Assembly (NCBI GenBank): GCA_002427475.1
Contig: DIRG01000053.1
Span: forward strand, 1 to 50,730
Source of the DNA: Mageeibacillus sp. UBA5442
GTDB taxonomy: Bacteria; Bacillota; Clostridia; Saccharofermentanales; DTU023
Direction: 5' to 3'
Length of the DNA: 50,730 bases
Below are positions 17,182 to 26,463 of the stretch, piece after piece. The notes below the pieces were generated by a model, which was given only the letters and a program-made list of their open reading frames with translations, made no database searches and had not been told where the DNA came from. The position numbers and the translations under genes are program-made. Position 1 is the stretch's first letter. Every line of letters begins with the position of its first letter.

Positions 17182-17661
17182 ATGACAGCGAATGAATTAC
17201 AGGAAATAGCGATAGAAAGACTTGCCGCGAGAGGTGTAGAACTTAAGGATATAGCTCAGATCGTCCTAGAGCTTCAAAGACCCTTCAGAACAGATTTGAC
17301 CTTGGACGATTGTCTCAACAATTTAGTTCACGTATTAAGAAAAAGAGAAGTCTCTCATGCAGTGCTGACCGGGATCGCCCTTGATGAGTTGGCAGAACAA
17401 AAGCTGCTGCCGGAGCCTTTGCAAAGCATAGTTGAATGTGACGATAATTTGTACGGAATCGATGAGGTCATTCCCCTTTCAATAGTCAACGTCTACGGAA
17501 CAATCGGCTTGACCAACTTCGGTTATCTGGACAAGGTAAAGTACGGAATCATCAAGGAACTAGATGAGGAAAAGGACGAAGTCGTTAACACCTTCCTCGA
17601 TGACATCGTTGCCGGCTTGGCCAGCGCAGCCGCTTCCAGAATAGCCCACTCACAAGACTAG
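17182..17661 (+). CDS. pgpA: PgpA-like phosphatidylglycerophosphatase family protein
   Basis: A 159-residue protein when started at the ATG at 17182, which has AGAAAGG nine bases upstream; a GTG at 17110 would add 24 residues of unlikely character. The sequence matches the short clostridial PgpA-type family (LAARGVELKDIAQIVLELQRPF, LDECLNNLVHVLRKREV-like, GTIGLTNFGYLDKVKYGII, and NTFLDDIVAGLASAAASRIAH). The enzyme would dephosphorylate phosphatidylglycerol phosphate in phospholipid synthesis. Unlike the proteobacterial enzyme it has no clear membrane helices, so whether it has this activity is not certain. Confidence 0.8.
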   Translation: MTANELQEIAIERLAARGVELKDIAQIVLELQRPFRTDLTLDDCLNNLVHVLRKREVSHAVLTGIALDELAEQKLLPEPLQSIVECDDNLYGIDEVIPLSIVNVYGTIGLTNFGYLDKVKYGIIKELDEEKDEVVNTFLDDIVAGLASAAASRIAHSQD

Positions 17662-17695
17662 ACATTCCGTCAGCCATAAAGATAGTCCTCAGGCT

Positions 17696-17724
17696 TTGAC
17701 AGCTACCTTGCAATCAGCTAATAT
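17696..17724 (+). promoter_or_regulatory. Sigma-A promoter of the pheST operon
   Basis: TTGACA at 17696-17701 and TAATAT at 17719-17724 are separated by exactly 17 bases. The predicted start of transcription lies just before the T-box leader. Confidence 0.85.
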
Positions 17725-17732
17725 TTTGCTTA

Positions 17733-17977
17733 ATAGCGATGATGAGGAAGCAAAGCAATCCCTCATAGACACTGACAGAGAAAGACAGACGTGGCTGGAA
17801 TCTGTCTCCGGTGATCTGGATTGCCATTCACCCTCGGAGCTGCCGTTTTGCGGCCGGCCCGTAAGCCGTTAAACTTCATTGGAGTGGCGGAGAAAGCACT
17901 GAGAAAAGCTGATTCCGCAAGATGGGTGGTACCGCGATAATTCGTCCCATGGAAGATCAATTCCGTGGGATTTTTCT
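17733..17977 (+). ncRNA. T-box leader of pheST
   Basis: The T-box sequence GATGGGTGGTACCGCG at 17921-17936 is unmistakable. It is followed by a terminator stem, TCCCATGGAA (17945-17954) with TTCCGTGGGA (17961-17970), and a T-run. Upstream, the hairpin AGACAGA/TCTGTCT encloses GTGGCTGGAA, like the distal part of stem I. A Phe specifier codon TTC is expected; candidates are at 17827-17829 and 17875-17877, and I cannot choose without folding. Uncharged tRNA-Phe would stabilise the antiterminator and switch on pheS and pheT. Confidence 0.93.
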
Positions 17978-18025
17978 TTATAAATATAATTCCTCAGCTA
18001 ACACTGAGATGAAAGGTGACAGAAT

Positions 18026-19063
18026 ATGTTAGATGAACTTGCACAAGTCAGAGAGGACGCACTCGCAGCGGTTGGAGCCGCTAAAGATCTCGACGAGCTT
18101 GACGAGACGAGACAGTCGCTCTTAGGTCGCAAAGGAGTGATCACCGAGCTACTGAAAAGTGTCGGTTCCAGACCTCCGGAAGAACGACGCAGTTTCGGTC
18201 AGAACACAAACCAGATCAAAAAAGAGATCACACAAGCCTTAGAAGAAAAAGCCGCTGAGCTATTGAGCTCTGCTTCCGTCTTCGAGCAGGCTCCGGACTT
18301 GACCGTCCCCGGGATCAAACCTCAGAGCGGCGGCCTCCACCCTATCACCCAAATGAGCTATGACTTAAACGATGCCTTCCGCTCATTGGGCTTTGAAGTC
18401 TATCACGAACACGAGATAAGCAGTGAACTGTATGCCTTCGACCATCTCAACTTCCCTCCGGAGCACCCCGCACGCGAGACTATGGACACCTACTGGCTGG
18501 CCGGCACGGAAAACGAAACCGGTGCTACACGCTTAGCACTGCGCCCCCACCTTACCGGCGGATCAGTTCGCTACTTGCAGGAACACGGCGCCCCTGCCCG
18601 TTTTGTCTATCCCGGACGCGTCTATCGTAATGAAGCCACCGACGCTAACCATGAACGCGCCTTTTATCAATACGAAGCCTTAATAGTTGAGAAAAACTTT
18701 TCTTTCGCCTCGGGACAGCTCTTCGTGCAGACAATCTTATCGAAAGTCTTCGGACGCGATGTTCCCGTACGCATGCGAGCTGGCTTTTTCCCCTTCGTTG
18801 AGCCAGGCTTTGAGATCGACATGCAGTGCCAAGTTTGCCTCGGCGCCGGCTGTCGCACCTGCAAGCATGTCGGTTGGATAGAGATCATGCCGGGCGGAGT
18901 TCCGCATCCGAACGTCTTGAAAGCAGCAGGGCTTAATCCCGAAGAGTGGAGCGGATTCTATATCAATATCGGACTGGATCGACTGGTAATGATGCGCTAC
19001 GGCATAGACGACGTACGACTGATGCATAGTGCTGATCTGCGCTTCCTCGAGCAGTATCAATAA
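18026..19063 (+). CDS. pheS: Phenylalanine-tRNA ligase alpha subunit
   Basis: A 345-residue class II synthetase subunit. The N-terminal coiled coil (about residues 1-95) contacts tRNA. The catalytic core includes GGLHPITQMSYDLNDAFRSLGFEVY, HPARETMDTYWL (motif 2 region), FVYPGRVYRNEATDANHERAFYQYEALIVEK, a Cys-rich CQVCLGAGCRTCKHVGWIEI segment common in this family, and the motif 3 GLDRLVMMRYGIDDVR. It attaches phenylalanine to tRNA-Phe as an alpha2-beta2 complex with PheT. The T-box upstream controls it. Confidence 0.98.
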   Translation: MLDELAQVREDALAAVGAAKDLDELDETRQSLLGRKGVITELLKSVGSRPPEERRSFGQNTNQIKKEITQALEEKAAELLSSASVFEQAPDLTVPGIKPQSGGLHPITQMSYDLNDAFRSLGFEVYHEHEISSELYAFDHLNFPPEHPARETMDTYWLAGTENETGATRLALRPHLTGGSVRYLQEHGAPARFVYPGRVYRNEATDANHERAFYQYEALIVEKNFSFASGQLFVQTILSKVFGRDVPVRMRAGFFPFVEPGFEIDMQCQVCLGAGCRTCKHVGWIEIMPGGVPHPNVLKAAGLNPEEWSGFYINIGLDRLVMMRYGIDDVRLMHSADLRFLEQYQ

Positions 19064-19082
19064 GACAAAGGAGCAAATAACG

Positions 19083-21530
19083 ATGAAATTATCCTTAAAT
19101 TGGATTCGCGACTATATAGATTTACCCGAAGATTTAGAAATCTCACAACTGGCCCACGACCTCACTATGAGGACGGTCGAAGTTGAAGGCGTCGAATCGA
19201 CGCGTGAACTCTTGGACGGCCTCGTTGTCGGCCGGATCATTTCAGTAGAGCAACATCCGGATGCAGATCTTTTGCGGGTAGTCATGACTGATGTGGGTAC
19301 AGACGAACCTTTGCAGATTGTCTGCGGCGGTTCCAACCTCGAACCCGGACAATTAGTCGCAGTTGCCGTACCCGGTTCGATGGTTCGCTGGCACGGAGAA
19401 GGCGATCCCGTCGAAATCGAGCCCGCTAAACTGCGCGGAGTAATGTCTTTTGGCATGATCTGCGGTGCGAACGAACTTGGCCTGGAGGAACTTTTCCCCG
19501 TGGATGACGACCGCATCATCATGGACCTGAGTGAGTTCGAGGTTGCTCCCGGAACAGCCCTAGCCGATGCTCTAGACTTGGATGACCACATCTTAGAGAT
19601 CGACAATAAATCAATGACGAATCGTCCCGATCTCTGGGGACATTACGGCATCGCCCGCGAACTGGCAGCAATCTACAATCTTGAACTCAAAGAAATTGAA
19701 GAGTTCGAACTTCCTGCAGACACGCCCGAATACAGCGTCGAGATTGTCGCAGAAGAAGACTGCCACCGCTATGTTGCCGCTGTCTATGAAGGCGTTGAGA
19801 ACAGACCCTCACCACTATGGATGCAGCAGCGGCTCTGGTCCGTTGGACAACGCCCGATCAACCTTTTGGTAGACATCAGCAACTACGTCATGATGGCCAC
19901 CGGGGAACCGACCCACGGTTTCGATGCCGAGCATATTAATGCGGGCATTATCGTTCGCCGTGCTCAGCAAGGTGAAAAGCTCGAACTTCTCGACAAAAAA
20001 GATCTTACCCTCACAGAAAACGATCTGCTCATCTGCGACCACAGCGGCCCCGTTGCTCTAGCTGGAGTCATGGGCGGCGCACGCGACTCCGTCCTGCCCG
20101 AGACCACAAGCCTAGTGCTGGAACTGGCCAACTTCGACGCTCAGCAAATCAGACGGACAGCGACCAAGTACGACCAGCGCACCGAATCCTCAACCCGTTT
20201 TGAAAAAGCGATCGACACACAGCGCATCGATCAAGCCCTAGCACTAGCCGACAAACTGATTCGCGATCTCATGCCGAAGACAAAGCTGATTGCCTTCAAA
20301 GATGCTTATTCCCAAAAAACCGAGACGACCCAAATAGATGTAAGCCTCAAATTTTTGGAACGCGGCTTAGGCCATAGCATCGATGCAGACGAGGTGAAAG
20401 AACTCTTACTGCCCTTGGGCTTTAAAGTTGAGCAAAAAAATGAAGAAAACATCGTAGTTGATGTACCTTCTTGGCGCTCAACCGGCGATGTCTCGCTAAG
20501 TCATGACATCCTTGAAGAAGTCGCCCGCATGATCGGCTACGAAAACTTTGACTTTGTCGCCCCGACCGTAAGCTTGCAGGAACCGATCAATCAGCCCTAT
20601 GTCGACTTAGATCGCAATATTCGTACTTATCTAGCAGATCGCTGCGGCTTCCGCGAGATATTCACTTATCCTTGGATATCCGATAGTTATATTGAGGCTG
20701 TGGGCTTGAAGCTCGAGGAGCATCTGCGCTTGGCGGCCCCTCCGGCACCAAACCAAAGTCATCTGCGGACTTCCCTACTCCCGGGTTTGCTTGAAGCAGC
20801 TCAGAAAAATCTCCGCTATAGAGATGAATTCAAAATTTTCGAACTGACAGAAGTCTTCCATCCCGCTGAAATCTGCAGCAACGACTCCGCGGAAGTACTG
20901 CCACTGCAAGAACGCTATCTGGGCGCGGCCATCGTAAAACCCGATTCCACAAATCCCTTCGAGCTGCTACGACTAGCCCGCGGTGTCATCGAGTCCCTAC
21001 CCCGCTATTGTCACGCAGAGACCTTGCACCTACGCGCTAGCACTGCAGAAACGCAAGCGCCTTTGACCGACCCCAACGCCTCCTTGGAAATTATGGATCA
21101 CAAAAACGAAGTCATAGGTCAAGTAGGCATTGTCTCGCTCCAGACCATGTCCGACGTAAACATTAAACGTTCTTTAGTAGCTATAATTGAACTTAATGTA
21201 GAAAAACTAGAACCCTTTACTTCTCGATCGAACTCCTACGAAGCACTACCTCACTACCCGCTAGTAGAGGAAGATCTCTCACTACTGATGGACGAATCCA
21301 CCAGCTGGAATTCACTGGAAGAAGTCGTCTTGAAACAAGAGGGCGTAAAGCGTGTCCAATTCATGGAAGAGTATCGCGGCGAGCAAGTTCCTGCCGGCAA
21401 GAAATCAGTTATGCTACGTTTCTGGATGGGCTCTGATGAAAAAACTCTCAGCTCCGAAGATATCGAGAAACAAACAAACATCATCGTTAGAGCATTGAAA
21501 GAAGCCACAGGAGCTGAAATCCGTCAATAA
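19083..21530 (+). CDS. pheT: Phenylalanine-tRNA ligase beta subunit
   Basis: The start at 19083 (MKLSLNWIRDY) is preceded by AAGGAG; a longer frame from 19029 overlaps pheS and is unlikely. The 815-residue protein has the usual order: EMAP-type tRNA-binding OB domain (about 40-150, VVGRIISVEQHPDADLLRV), B3/B4 editing domain, B5 domain, catalytic-like core with RNLRYRDEFKIFE-type segments, and the C-terminal FDX-ACB anticodon-binding domain. It pairs with PheS, recognises tRNA-Phe and edits mischarged tyrosine. It starts 19 bases after pheS. Confidence 0.98.
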   Translation: MKLSLNWIRDYIDLPEDLEISQLAHDLTMRTVEVEGVESTRELLDGLVVGRIISVEQHPDADLLRVVMTDVGTDEPLQIVCGGSNLEPGQLVAVAVPGSMVRWHGEGDPVEIEPAKLRGVMSFGMICGANELGLEELFPVDDDRIIMDLSEFEVAPGTALADALDLDDHILEIDNKSMTNRPDLWGHYGIARELAAIYNLELKEIEEFELPADTPEYSVEIVAEEDCHRYVAAVYEGVENRPSPLWMQQRLWSVGQRPINLLVDISNYVMMATGEPTHGFDAEHINAGIIVRRAQQGEKLELLDKKDLTLTENDLLICDHSGPVALAGVMGGARDSVLPETTSLVLELANFDAQQIRRTATKYDQRTESSTRFEKAIDTQRIDQALALADKLIRDLMPKTKLIAFKDAYSQKTETTQIDVSLKFLERGLGHSIDADEVKELLLPLGFKVEQKNEENIVVDVPSWRSTGDVSLSHDILEEVARMIGYENFDFVAPTVSLQEPINQPYVDLDRNIRTYLADRCGFREIFTYPWISDSYIEAVGLKLEEHLRLAAPPAPNQSHLRTSLLPGLLEAAQKNLRYRDEFKIFELTEVFHPAEICSNDSAEVLPLQERYLGAAIVKPDSTNPFELLRLARGVIESLPRYCHAETLHLRASTAETQAPLTDPNASLEIMDHKNEVIGQVGIVSLQTMSDVNIKRSLVAIIELNVEKLEPFTSRSNSYEALPHYPLVEEDLSLLMDESTSWNSLEEVVLKQEGVKRVQFMEEYRGEQVPAGKKSVMLRFWMGSDEKTLSSEDIEKQTNIIVRALKEATGAEIRQ

Positions 21531-21579
21531 GACTTAGCTCTACGGCTCCAACAGCTAAAATAAATCAAACTAACTTTAA

Positions 21580-21616
21580 AGAGACTGGGATTCAATTCAC
21601 CTAGTCTCTTTTTTTA
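21580..21616 (+). terminator. Terminator of the pheST operon
   Basis: AGAGACT (21580-21586) pairs with AGTCTCT (21603-21609), followed by a run of T up to 21615. It lies 50 bases after the pheT stop. The rest of the 302-base gap up to the next gene holds no other gene I can see; a TATAGAAT near 21770 could be the -10 box of the next operon. Confidence 0.85.
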
Positions 21617-21832
21617 GCTATACACTCAACACTCATCTACTTTTTCACCCTCTTTTACTAAACTCCCCCGCTTCACCCAATGTAGCTCCCACCCACATAG
21701 CAAGTGGTTTTCATCAACAAATCCTTTATTGAATTTTCAAATAAACGCGCTAGCCTTTCATGACAGATTGTATAGAATATGTATGGTTTTCTCACAAAGA
21801 AAATCTGAGATAAGTAAGAAAGGAAACATTTA

Positions 21833-23005
21833 ATGAAAAGATTTCTCTCATTAGCGCTCGCTCTTCTTATGGCCTTGTCCATACTGGTCAGCTGCGCACC
21901 TTCAGAAGAACCGCTAACACCGGAAAACACGAACCCGCAAACTCAGGAGACTCCTGAGGTCACAGATCCGCCGGCAGTCGAAACTGACGCCCCAACAGAG
22001 CCAACTGACGCTCCAACGGAGCCCACAGAGCCGGAAGTTGAACTTACTGTCTTCCCTTTGACTGTAACTGACCAGATTGGTAACGAAGTAACTATCGAAG
22101 CACCGGCAGAACGTATCGTGTCGGGTTACTACATATCTTCATCAACCTGCTTGGCGCTTGGTCTACAGGACAAGCTAGTGGCCACAGAAGAAAAAATCGA
22201 AGCTCGTCCGATTTATGGACTTTCAGCTCCTGATTTGATCGGCAATATCGGAAACGTTGGTTCCGCAAAAGCCTTTGATTTAGAAGCTTGCCTTGCAGCC
22301 GAACCGGACCTAGTCATTCTGCCTTCCAGAGCCAAGGATTACGGTGAAACCCTGACAGAAATGGGCATCCCTACTATTATTGTAAATCCTGAAAGCCACG
22401 AGCAGCTAGTAGAAATGGTCACCTTGATCGGTCAATTAACTGGTGCTGAAGAAGCTGCAAACAAGCTCATTGACCGTTATGATGAGGTCATTGCAAAAGT
22501 CAACGATCTGACCGCAGACCTCACAGAAGATGATAAGCCACTCGTTTACATGAGCGGCACCAGTTCCTATTTGACCACAGCACCTAAAGACATGTATCAG
22601 TCTTCCGTAATTACGTCAGCCGGCGGCATCAACGCTGCTCAGGACATTGATGGCGATTACTGGGTAGACGTGTCTTACGAACAGCTGATTGCTATGAACC
22701 CGGATGTTATCATCATCCCTACAAATAACATGGCAAACGGGCAACCGGACTTTAGCGCAGAAGAACTGATGGCTGATGAGGTCTTGGCAGAAGTTGCAGC
22801 AGTCGCAAATGGCGCGGTTTACAACATGCCTGCCGGTTACGAAGCTTGGGACTCACCTGTACCCTCAGGAGTACTGGGAATGCTGTGGATGCTGTCCACC
22901 TTGCACCCTGATCTCTATTCTCTAGACGAGTTTGCACTTGATGCACAGGACTTCTACAAGACCTTCTACGGTTTTGAAATGGATACAGCTACTATACTCG
23001 ACTAA
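21833..23005 (+). CDS. FecB/BtuF-type metal or metal-chelate binding lipoprotein
   Basis: A 390-residue lipoprotein with the lipobox LVSC (Cys21), a Thr/Pro/Glu-rich linker with a repeated DAPTEPT unit, and a TroA-like helical-backbone fold. Typical segments are TVTDQIGNEVTIEAPAERIV, LGLQDKLVATEE, AFDLEACLAAEPDLVI and PSGVLGMLWMLSTLHPDLY. The family binds iron-siderophore, haem, cobalamin, or in MolA molybdate/tungstate. The downstream permease and ATPase complete a type II importer. The AOR-like gene behind them makes an oxyanion ligand conceivable, which is inference. Confidence 0.9.
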   Translation: MKRFLSLALALLMALSILVSCAPSEEPLTPENTNPQTQETPEVTDPPAVETDAPTEPTDAPTEPTEPEVELTVFPLTVTDQIGNEVTIEAPAERIVSGYYISSSTCLALGLQDKLVATEEKIEARPIYGLSAPDLIGNIGNVGSAKAFDLEACLAAEPDLVILPSRAKDYGETLTEMGIPTIIVNPESHEQLVEMVTLIGQLTGAEEAANKLIDRYDEVIAKVNDLTADLTEDDKPLVYMSGTSSYLTTAPKDMYQSSVITSAGGINAAQDIDGDYWVDVSYEQLIAMNPDVIIIPTNNMANGQPDFSAEELMADEVLAEVAAVANGAVYNMPAGYEAWDSPVPSGVLGMLWMLSTLHPDLYSLDEFALDAQDFYKTFYGFEMDTATILD

Positions 23006-23020
23006 GAGAGCGCCTCAACA

Positions 23021-24040
23021 ATGAGTTTAACAGCCGAAAAAAGAGGGCTAAAGCCCTTAATCTTTATTGGAGTCACCGCGGCCATCTTCGTTGCCGCGGT
23101 GGTTTCTATTTGTGTGGGGAAATATCAGATAAGCCCTGCAGAGATCATTAACATCCTCAGCGGTAAAGCTGACGTGAGCGACATGAGTCGCAAGGTATTT
23201 TTCACCCTGCGTCTACCGCGCACCATCATGGCCATCATGGCTGGTACCGGTCTGGGCATAGCTGGCAGTGTTTACCAAATAATCTTTAAAAACCCCCTCG
23301 CCTCGCCTGACATTATTGGAGTCGCAGGCGGAGCTAATCTGGGAGCTGCCGTCGCCATCGTCACAATTTCTTCCTCCGGCATGCTAGGCATTGCTACGGG
23401 TGCTTTTTGGGGCGGACTGCTAGCTGTAACCTGCGTCATGTTGTTAGTTAAGGCAACTGGCTCAACCTCAACTTCCACCTTCGTTTTGGCAGGAATAATT
23501 ATTAATGCAGTGTCAAAAGCCGTGATCATGGCTTTGAAATATTTTGCTGATCCGGAAAACGAACTAGCCGCCATCGAATATTGGTCCATGGGTACGTTTG
23601 GAACGACCACCCAATCCAAATTACTGTCGATTCTACCCATGTTCTTAATCGGATTAATCGGCATACTTCTGCTTCGCAGACAAATAGAGCTTATGTCACT
23701 AAGTGACAACGAAAGCCGAGCTTTGGGAGTGCGTTTGCGTCCGATCAGGATAACTGTGCTGCTCTTGTCTACGCTTTTGGTAAGCTCCATCATCAGCATC
23801 ACCGGCCTGATCTCCTTTGCAGGCCTCATAGCACCTCATATCTCACGACTCATGCTCAAACGAAACAATTCCGTCACGATGGTAATGAGTGGTTTAGTCG
23901 GTAGTTTTGTGGTCTTGGTCGCAGATATCTTTGCACGCATCGTCTACAGTTCTGAATTACCGATTTCCATCCTTACGACGGTTATCGGTGTACCGATATT
24001 AGTCTATTTCCTAGTCAAGCGTGGAAAGGAACTAGTATGA
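23021..24040 (+). CDS. FecCD-type ABC transporter permease
   Basis: A 339-residue permease of the FecCD/BtuC family with about ten membrane helices. Diagnostic are FFTLRLPRTIMAIMAGTGLGIAGSVYQIIFKNPLASPDIIGVAGGANLGA, quoted here in parts: LRLPRTIMA, GLGIAGSVYQ and NPLASPDIIG. Near the C-terminus SITGLISFAGLIAPHISRLML is the ATPase-contact region. It would homodimerise to form the channel. It starts 15 bases after the lipoprotein stop and overlaps the ATPase start by four bases. Confidence 0.94.
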   Translation: MSLTAEKRGLKPLIFIGVTAAIFVAAVVSICVGKYQISPAEIINILSGKADVSDMSRKVFFTLRLPRTIMAIMAGTGLGIAGSVYQIIFKNPLASPDIIGVAGGANLGAAVAIVTISSSGMLGIATGAFWGGLLAVTCVMLLVKATGSTSTSTFVLAGIIINAVSKAVIMALKYFADPENELAAIEYWSMGTFGTTTQSKLLSILPMFLIGLIGILLLRRQIELMSLSDNESRALGVRLRPIRITVLLLSTLLVSSIISITGLISFAGLIAPHISRLMLKRNNSVTMVMSGLVGSFVVLVADIFARIVYSSELPISILTTVIGVPILVYFLVKRGKELV

Positions 24041-24813
24041 GCGAACTCTTTCGTCTTGAAAATATGCACGTCGCCTATGGGAGTAACGAAGTAGTCCGCG
24101 GTGTTAATCTCAGTCTTGAGCGAGGCGAGTTCTCCGCCCTTTTAGGTCTGAACGGCAGCGGTAAAACTACCATCCTGCATGCTGCTTGTGGCTTTTTGCC
24201 CATGAGAGGAACTTGCATCTGTGCCGGTCAAAATTGCGCCGGTCTTCACGAAAAGAAACGAGCTCTACTCATGTCTTTCATCCCTCAAGTCTGCAGTTTA
24301 GAGGGCGGCAGGACAGTTTTTGAAGTTGTGATGATGGGTTTCAATGCGCATTTACACCTGCTTGAGTCTCCTTCTGCCGAGCAAAAAGAATTGGGCATGG
24401 CAGCCTTAGAGAAGCTCAACTGCTCTCACTTAGCACATACGGATTTTGGCGCCTTGAGCCAAGGTCAACGCCAAATTGTAATCTTAGCTCGCTGCATCGT
24501 CCAAGACGCCCCCGTTATGTTGCTGGACGAACCTGACAGTGCCCTCGACTTTCTCAACCGTCACATGGTTTTAGGCAAAATCCGGGACCTAATCAAAAAC
24601 GAAAACAGAGCTGGCTTGATCACCCTACATGATCCCAACTTCGCCATGGCCTACTGCGACCGGCTGCTCTTACTTCAGAACGGCATTGTTGCGGCGGAGC
24701 TGGACATGCGGACAGCGTCTGCTGATGAAGTCAAGCAAAAACTGTCGCTCATCTACGGCGACATCGAACTACTACCCTACCAAGAAAGCTATCTGATGAC
24801 GAAAGCAAAATAA
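24037..24813 (+). CDS. FecE/BtuD-type ABC transporter ATPase
   Basis: A 258-residue ATPase with Walker A GLNGSGKTT, Q-loop FIPQVCS, signature LSQGQRQIV, Walker B VMLLDEPDSALD and switch His in ITLHDPNFA. It powers the importer formed by the two preceding genes. The start overlaps the permease stop (ATGA). After its stop an imperfect hairpin at 24824-24857 precedes the AOR-like gene, and no promoter is obvious there, so read-through is possible. Confidence 0.94.
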   Translation: MSELFRLENMHVAYGSNEVVRGVNLSLERGEFSALLGLNGSGKTTILHAACGFLPMRGTCICAGQNCAGLHEKKRALLMSFIPQVCSLEGGRTVFEVVMMGFNAHLHLLESPSAEQKELGMAALEKLNCSHLAHTDFGALSQGQRQIVILARCIVQDAPVMLLDEPDSALDFLNRHMVLGKIRDLIKNENRAGLITLHDPNFAMAYCDRLLLLQNGIVAAELDMRTASADEVKQKLSLIYGDIELLPYQESYLMTKAK

Positions 24814-24894
24814 AGGCTGACGCAGCTTAAGTCTAAACTGAAGTCGACTTATGAGCTGAAATGGTAAGAGATCTAGATTAAACAGGAGATAAGA

Positions 24895-26454
24895 GTGTCA
24901 AAGATATTAGTAGCAGATCTAAGTAAGCAAAGCATTAGCCGAGATAAAGCAACGGACGAGCACTACGGTCGCGGGCTGGCAGTTCATCTGCTAAAAGAGC
25001 ATACACCGTTAGAATGCTCCAGATTATCTCCTGACAACGCTTTTATCGTCGTGCCCGGGCTTTTCACCGGCAGTCTAGTTTCTTGTGCCACCCGCGCAGT
25101 AGTTGCAGCTCGCGGAGATGGAGGTGGTCGCTTGGCAATCAGCAACATCACAGGAGACTTCCCTCAGAAGCTAGCTTCACTCGACTTGGCTGCTGTCGTA
25201 GTCAAGGGTAAAGCTGAGACCGGCAACGCAGTCTTATATATCGACGAAAATGAAGCAAAACTGCTGCACCTGCCGGAGCTTAGAGACTTAACCTGCGGCG
25301 AGATCGTAGAACACTTGCGCAGCCGTTTTGGCAACGATGCGGCCATTATCGGCTCGGGTCCCATAGCCGACATGGGACTGCCCTTGAGCAATCTTTTCAC
25401 AAGCTATCCCGAAGGCACACCTCGCTACACTTGTCCACGCAACAGCTTCGGCGACGTCCCCGGCAGCAAAGGTCTAAAGGCGATCGTTGTGAAGACGAGT
25501 AAGTACTTCGCCGCTCCCTGTGCAGATAAAGAAGCTTTGAAGCAAGCTAACAGAGAGCTGACACAGCATCTAATCAACGACCCGATCTGCGGTGGCGCAT
25601 TGCCCGGACTCGGTTCTATCACCATCTTGCATCTGCTCAAGAACAAAGAAGCTATCCCTTCAGTGGTAGAAAAGACCACTACAGCCAAACATTCACAAGT
25701 AGAAGGCCGAGTTAACTACACCTGTGCTCCCCTTTGCGCCATTGGCTGCCTTAACCGTCACAGTTCCAGCAGCAATCAAGTCTTCGCCGCACCGGAAGTT
25801 GCCGAAGTCAGGGCTGCTATGGAACACTGCTTTGCCGTAAACTTCTCTGAAGTCGATCTGGACCGACTTGCCGCTCAACTGTCCGCCAGAGGTTTCGAGC
25901 TGGGTCTGAATACCACCGAATTCATCAATACAGTCGCCCTTTACCTCCAAGTAAAAGAAGAGCAGGTAAGCGAAGAAAACTTGACTTCATTAATGGAGGA
26001 AATTGCCGCTGGTAGCCTCCTCGGCCGTCTTCTCGGCAGTACCACAACAGGCTTAGGCAAACTCTATCCGACTGATGAAAGGATCCAAGCCCGCATTACG
26101 CGACCCGCCAACCGCAACGAAGACGAGCAGCAACTCAAACTGGACAGCCTCTACCCTGACTTTAAAAGCCTCGATGATCTGGATCTCCTGTACCGTCAGG
26201 TTTTTCTCGTAGAAAATTTAGGCATCTGCATTTTCACCGCTTTTGCTCTGCTAAACAAAAAAGATACAATGGATTTATTGGTCGAGCTTTATTCGCATAA
26301 GACAGGTCAGCCGGCAAATGCCGAAGATCTATTGCATTACGCCGGCAGCTGTTTAGCCGCCGAAGAAGCCTTGCAGCGCGAATCCGCTTTGGCCGGAGTC
26401 AAGCGCAGCATTCCGGAGTTCGTCAAAGTTCTCTACACTTACTTCAGTGCTTAG
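24895..26454 (+). CDS. Divergent aldehyde:ferredoxin oxidoreductase (AOR)-like protein
   Basis: A 519-residue protein, shorter than typical AOR of about 600, starting with GTG after AGGAGATAAGA. The N-terminal domain keeps the AOR pattern GRGLAVHLLKEHTPLE, GLFTGSLVSCATRAVV and PGSKGLKAIVV. The 4Fe-4S ligands appear as C277, C281, C285 (CAPLCAIGC) and C445 (LGICIF); the spacing CxxxCxxxC differs from the usual CxxCxxxC. FELGLNTTEFIN replaces the usual GLD pterin motif. Classical members use tungsten or molybdenum bis-pterin to oxidise aldehydes with ferredoxin; whether this member does is uncertain. It lies between an ABC importer and a phosphatase gene. Confidence 0.78.
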   Translation: MSKILVADLSKQSISRDKATDEHYGRGLAVHLLKEHTPLECSRLSPDNAFIVVPGLFTGSLVSCATRAVVAARGDGGGRLAISNITGDFPQKLASLDLAAVVVKGKAETGNAVLYIDENEAKLLHLPELRDLTCGEIVEHLRSRFGNDAAIIGSGPIADMGLPLSNLFTSYPEGTPRYTCPRNSFGDVPGSKGLKAIVVKTSKYFAAPCADKEALKQANRELTQHLINDPICGGALPGLGSITILHLLKNKEAIPSVVEKTTTAKHSQVEGRVNYTCAPLCAIGCLNRHSSSSNQVFAAPEVAEVRAAMEHCFAVNFSEVDLDRLAAQLSARGFELGLNTTEFINTVALYLQVKEEQVSEENLTSLMEEIAAGSLLGRLLGSTTTGLGKLYPTDERIQARITRPANRNEDEQQLKLDSLYPDFKSLDDLDLLYRQVFLVENLGICIFTAFALLNKKDTMDLLVELYSHKTGQPANAEDLLHYAGSCLAAEEALQRESALAGVKRSIPEFVKVLYTYFSA

Positions 26455-26463
26455 GTGATGATA

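Noticed and set aside
19112..19606. 164-residue minus-strand frame inside pheT
   Set aside because: Low-complexity Ser/Arg-rich product lying wholly within a certain gene; a shadow frame.
23272..23829. 185-residue minus-strand frame inside the FecCD permease gene
   Set aside because: Antisense shadow of a clear membrane protein, no start signal.
24824..24857. Imperfect hairpin between the FecE-like ATPase gene and the AOR-like gene
   Set aside because: Stem has a bulge and no T-run follows; not convincing as terminator or riboswitch, and it does not match the Moco riboswitch by eye.
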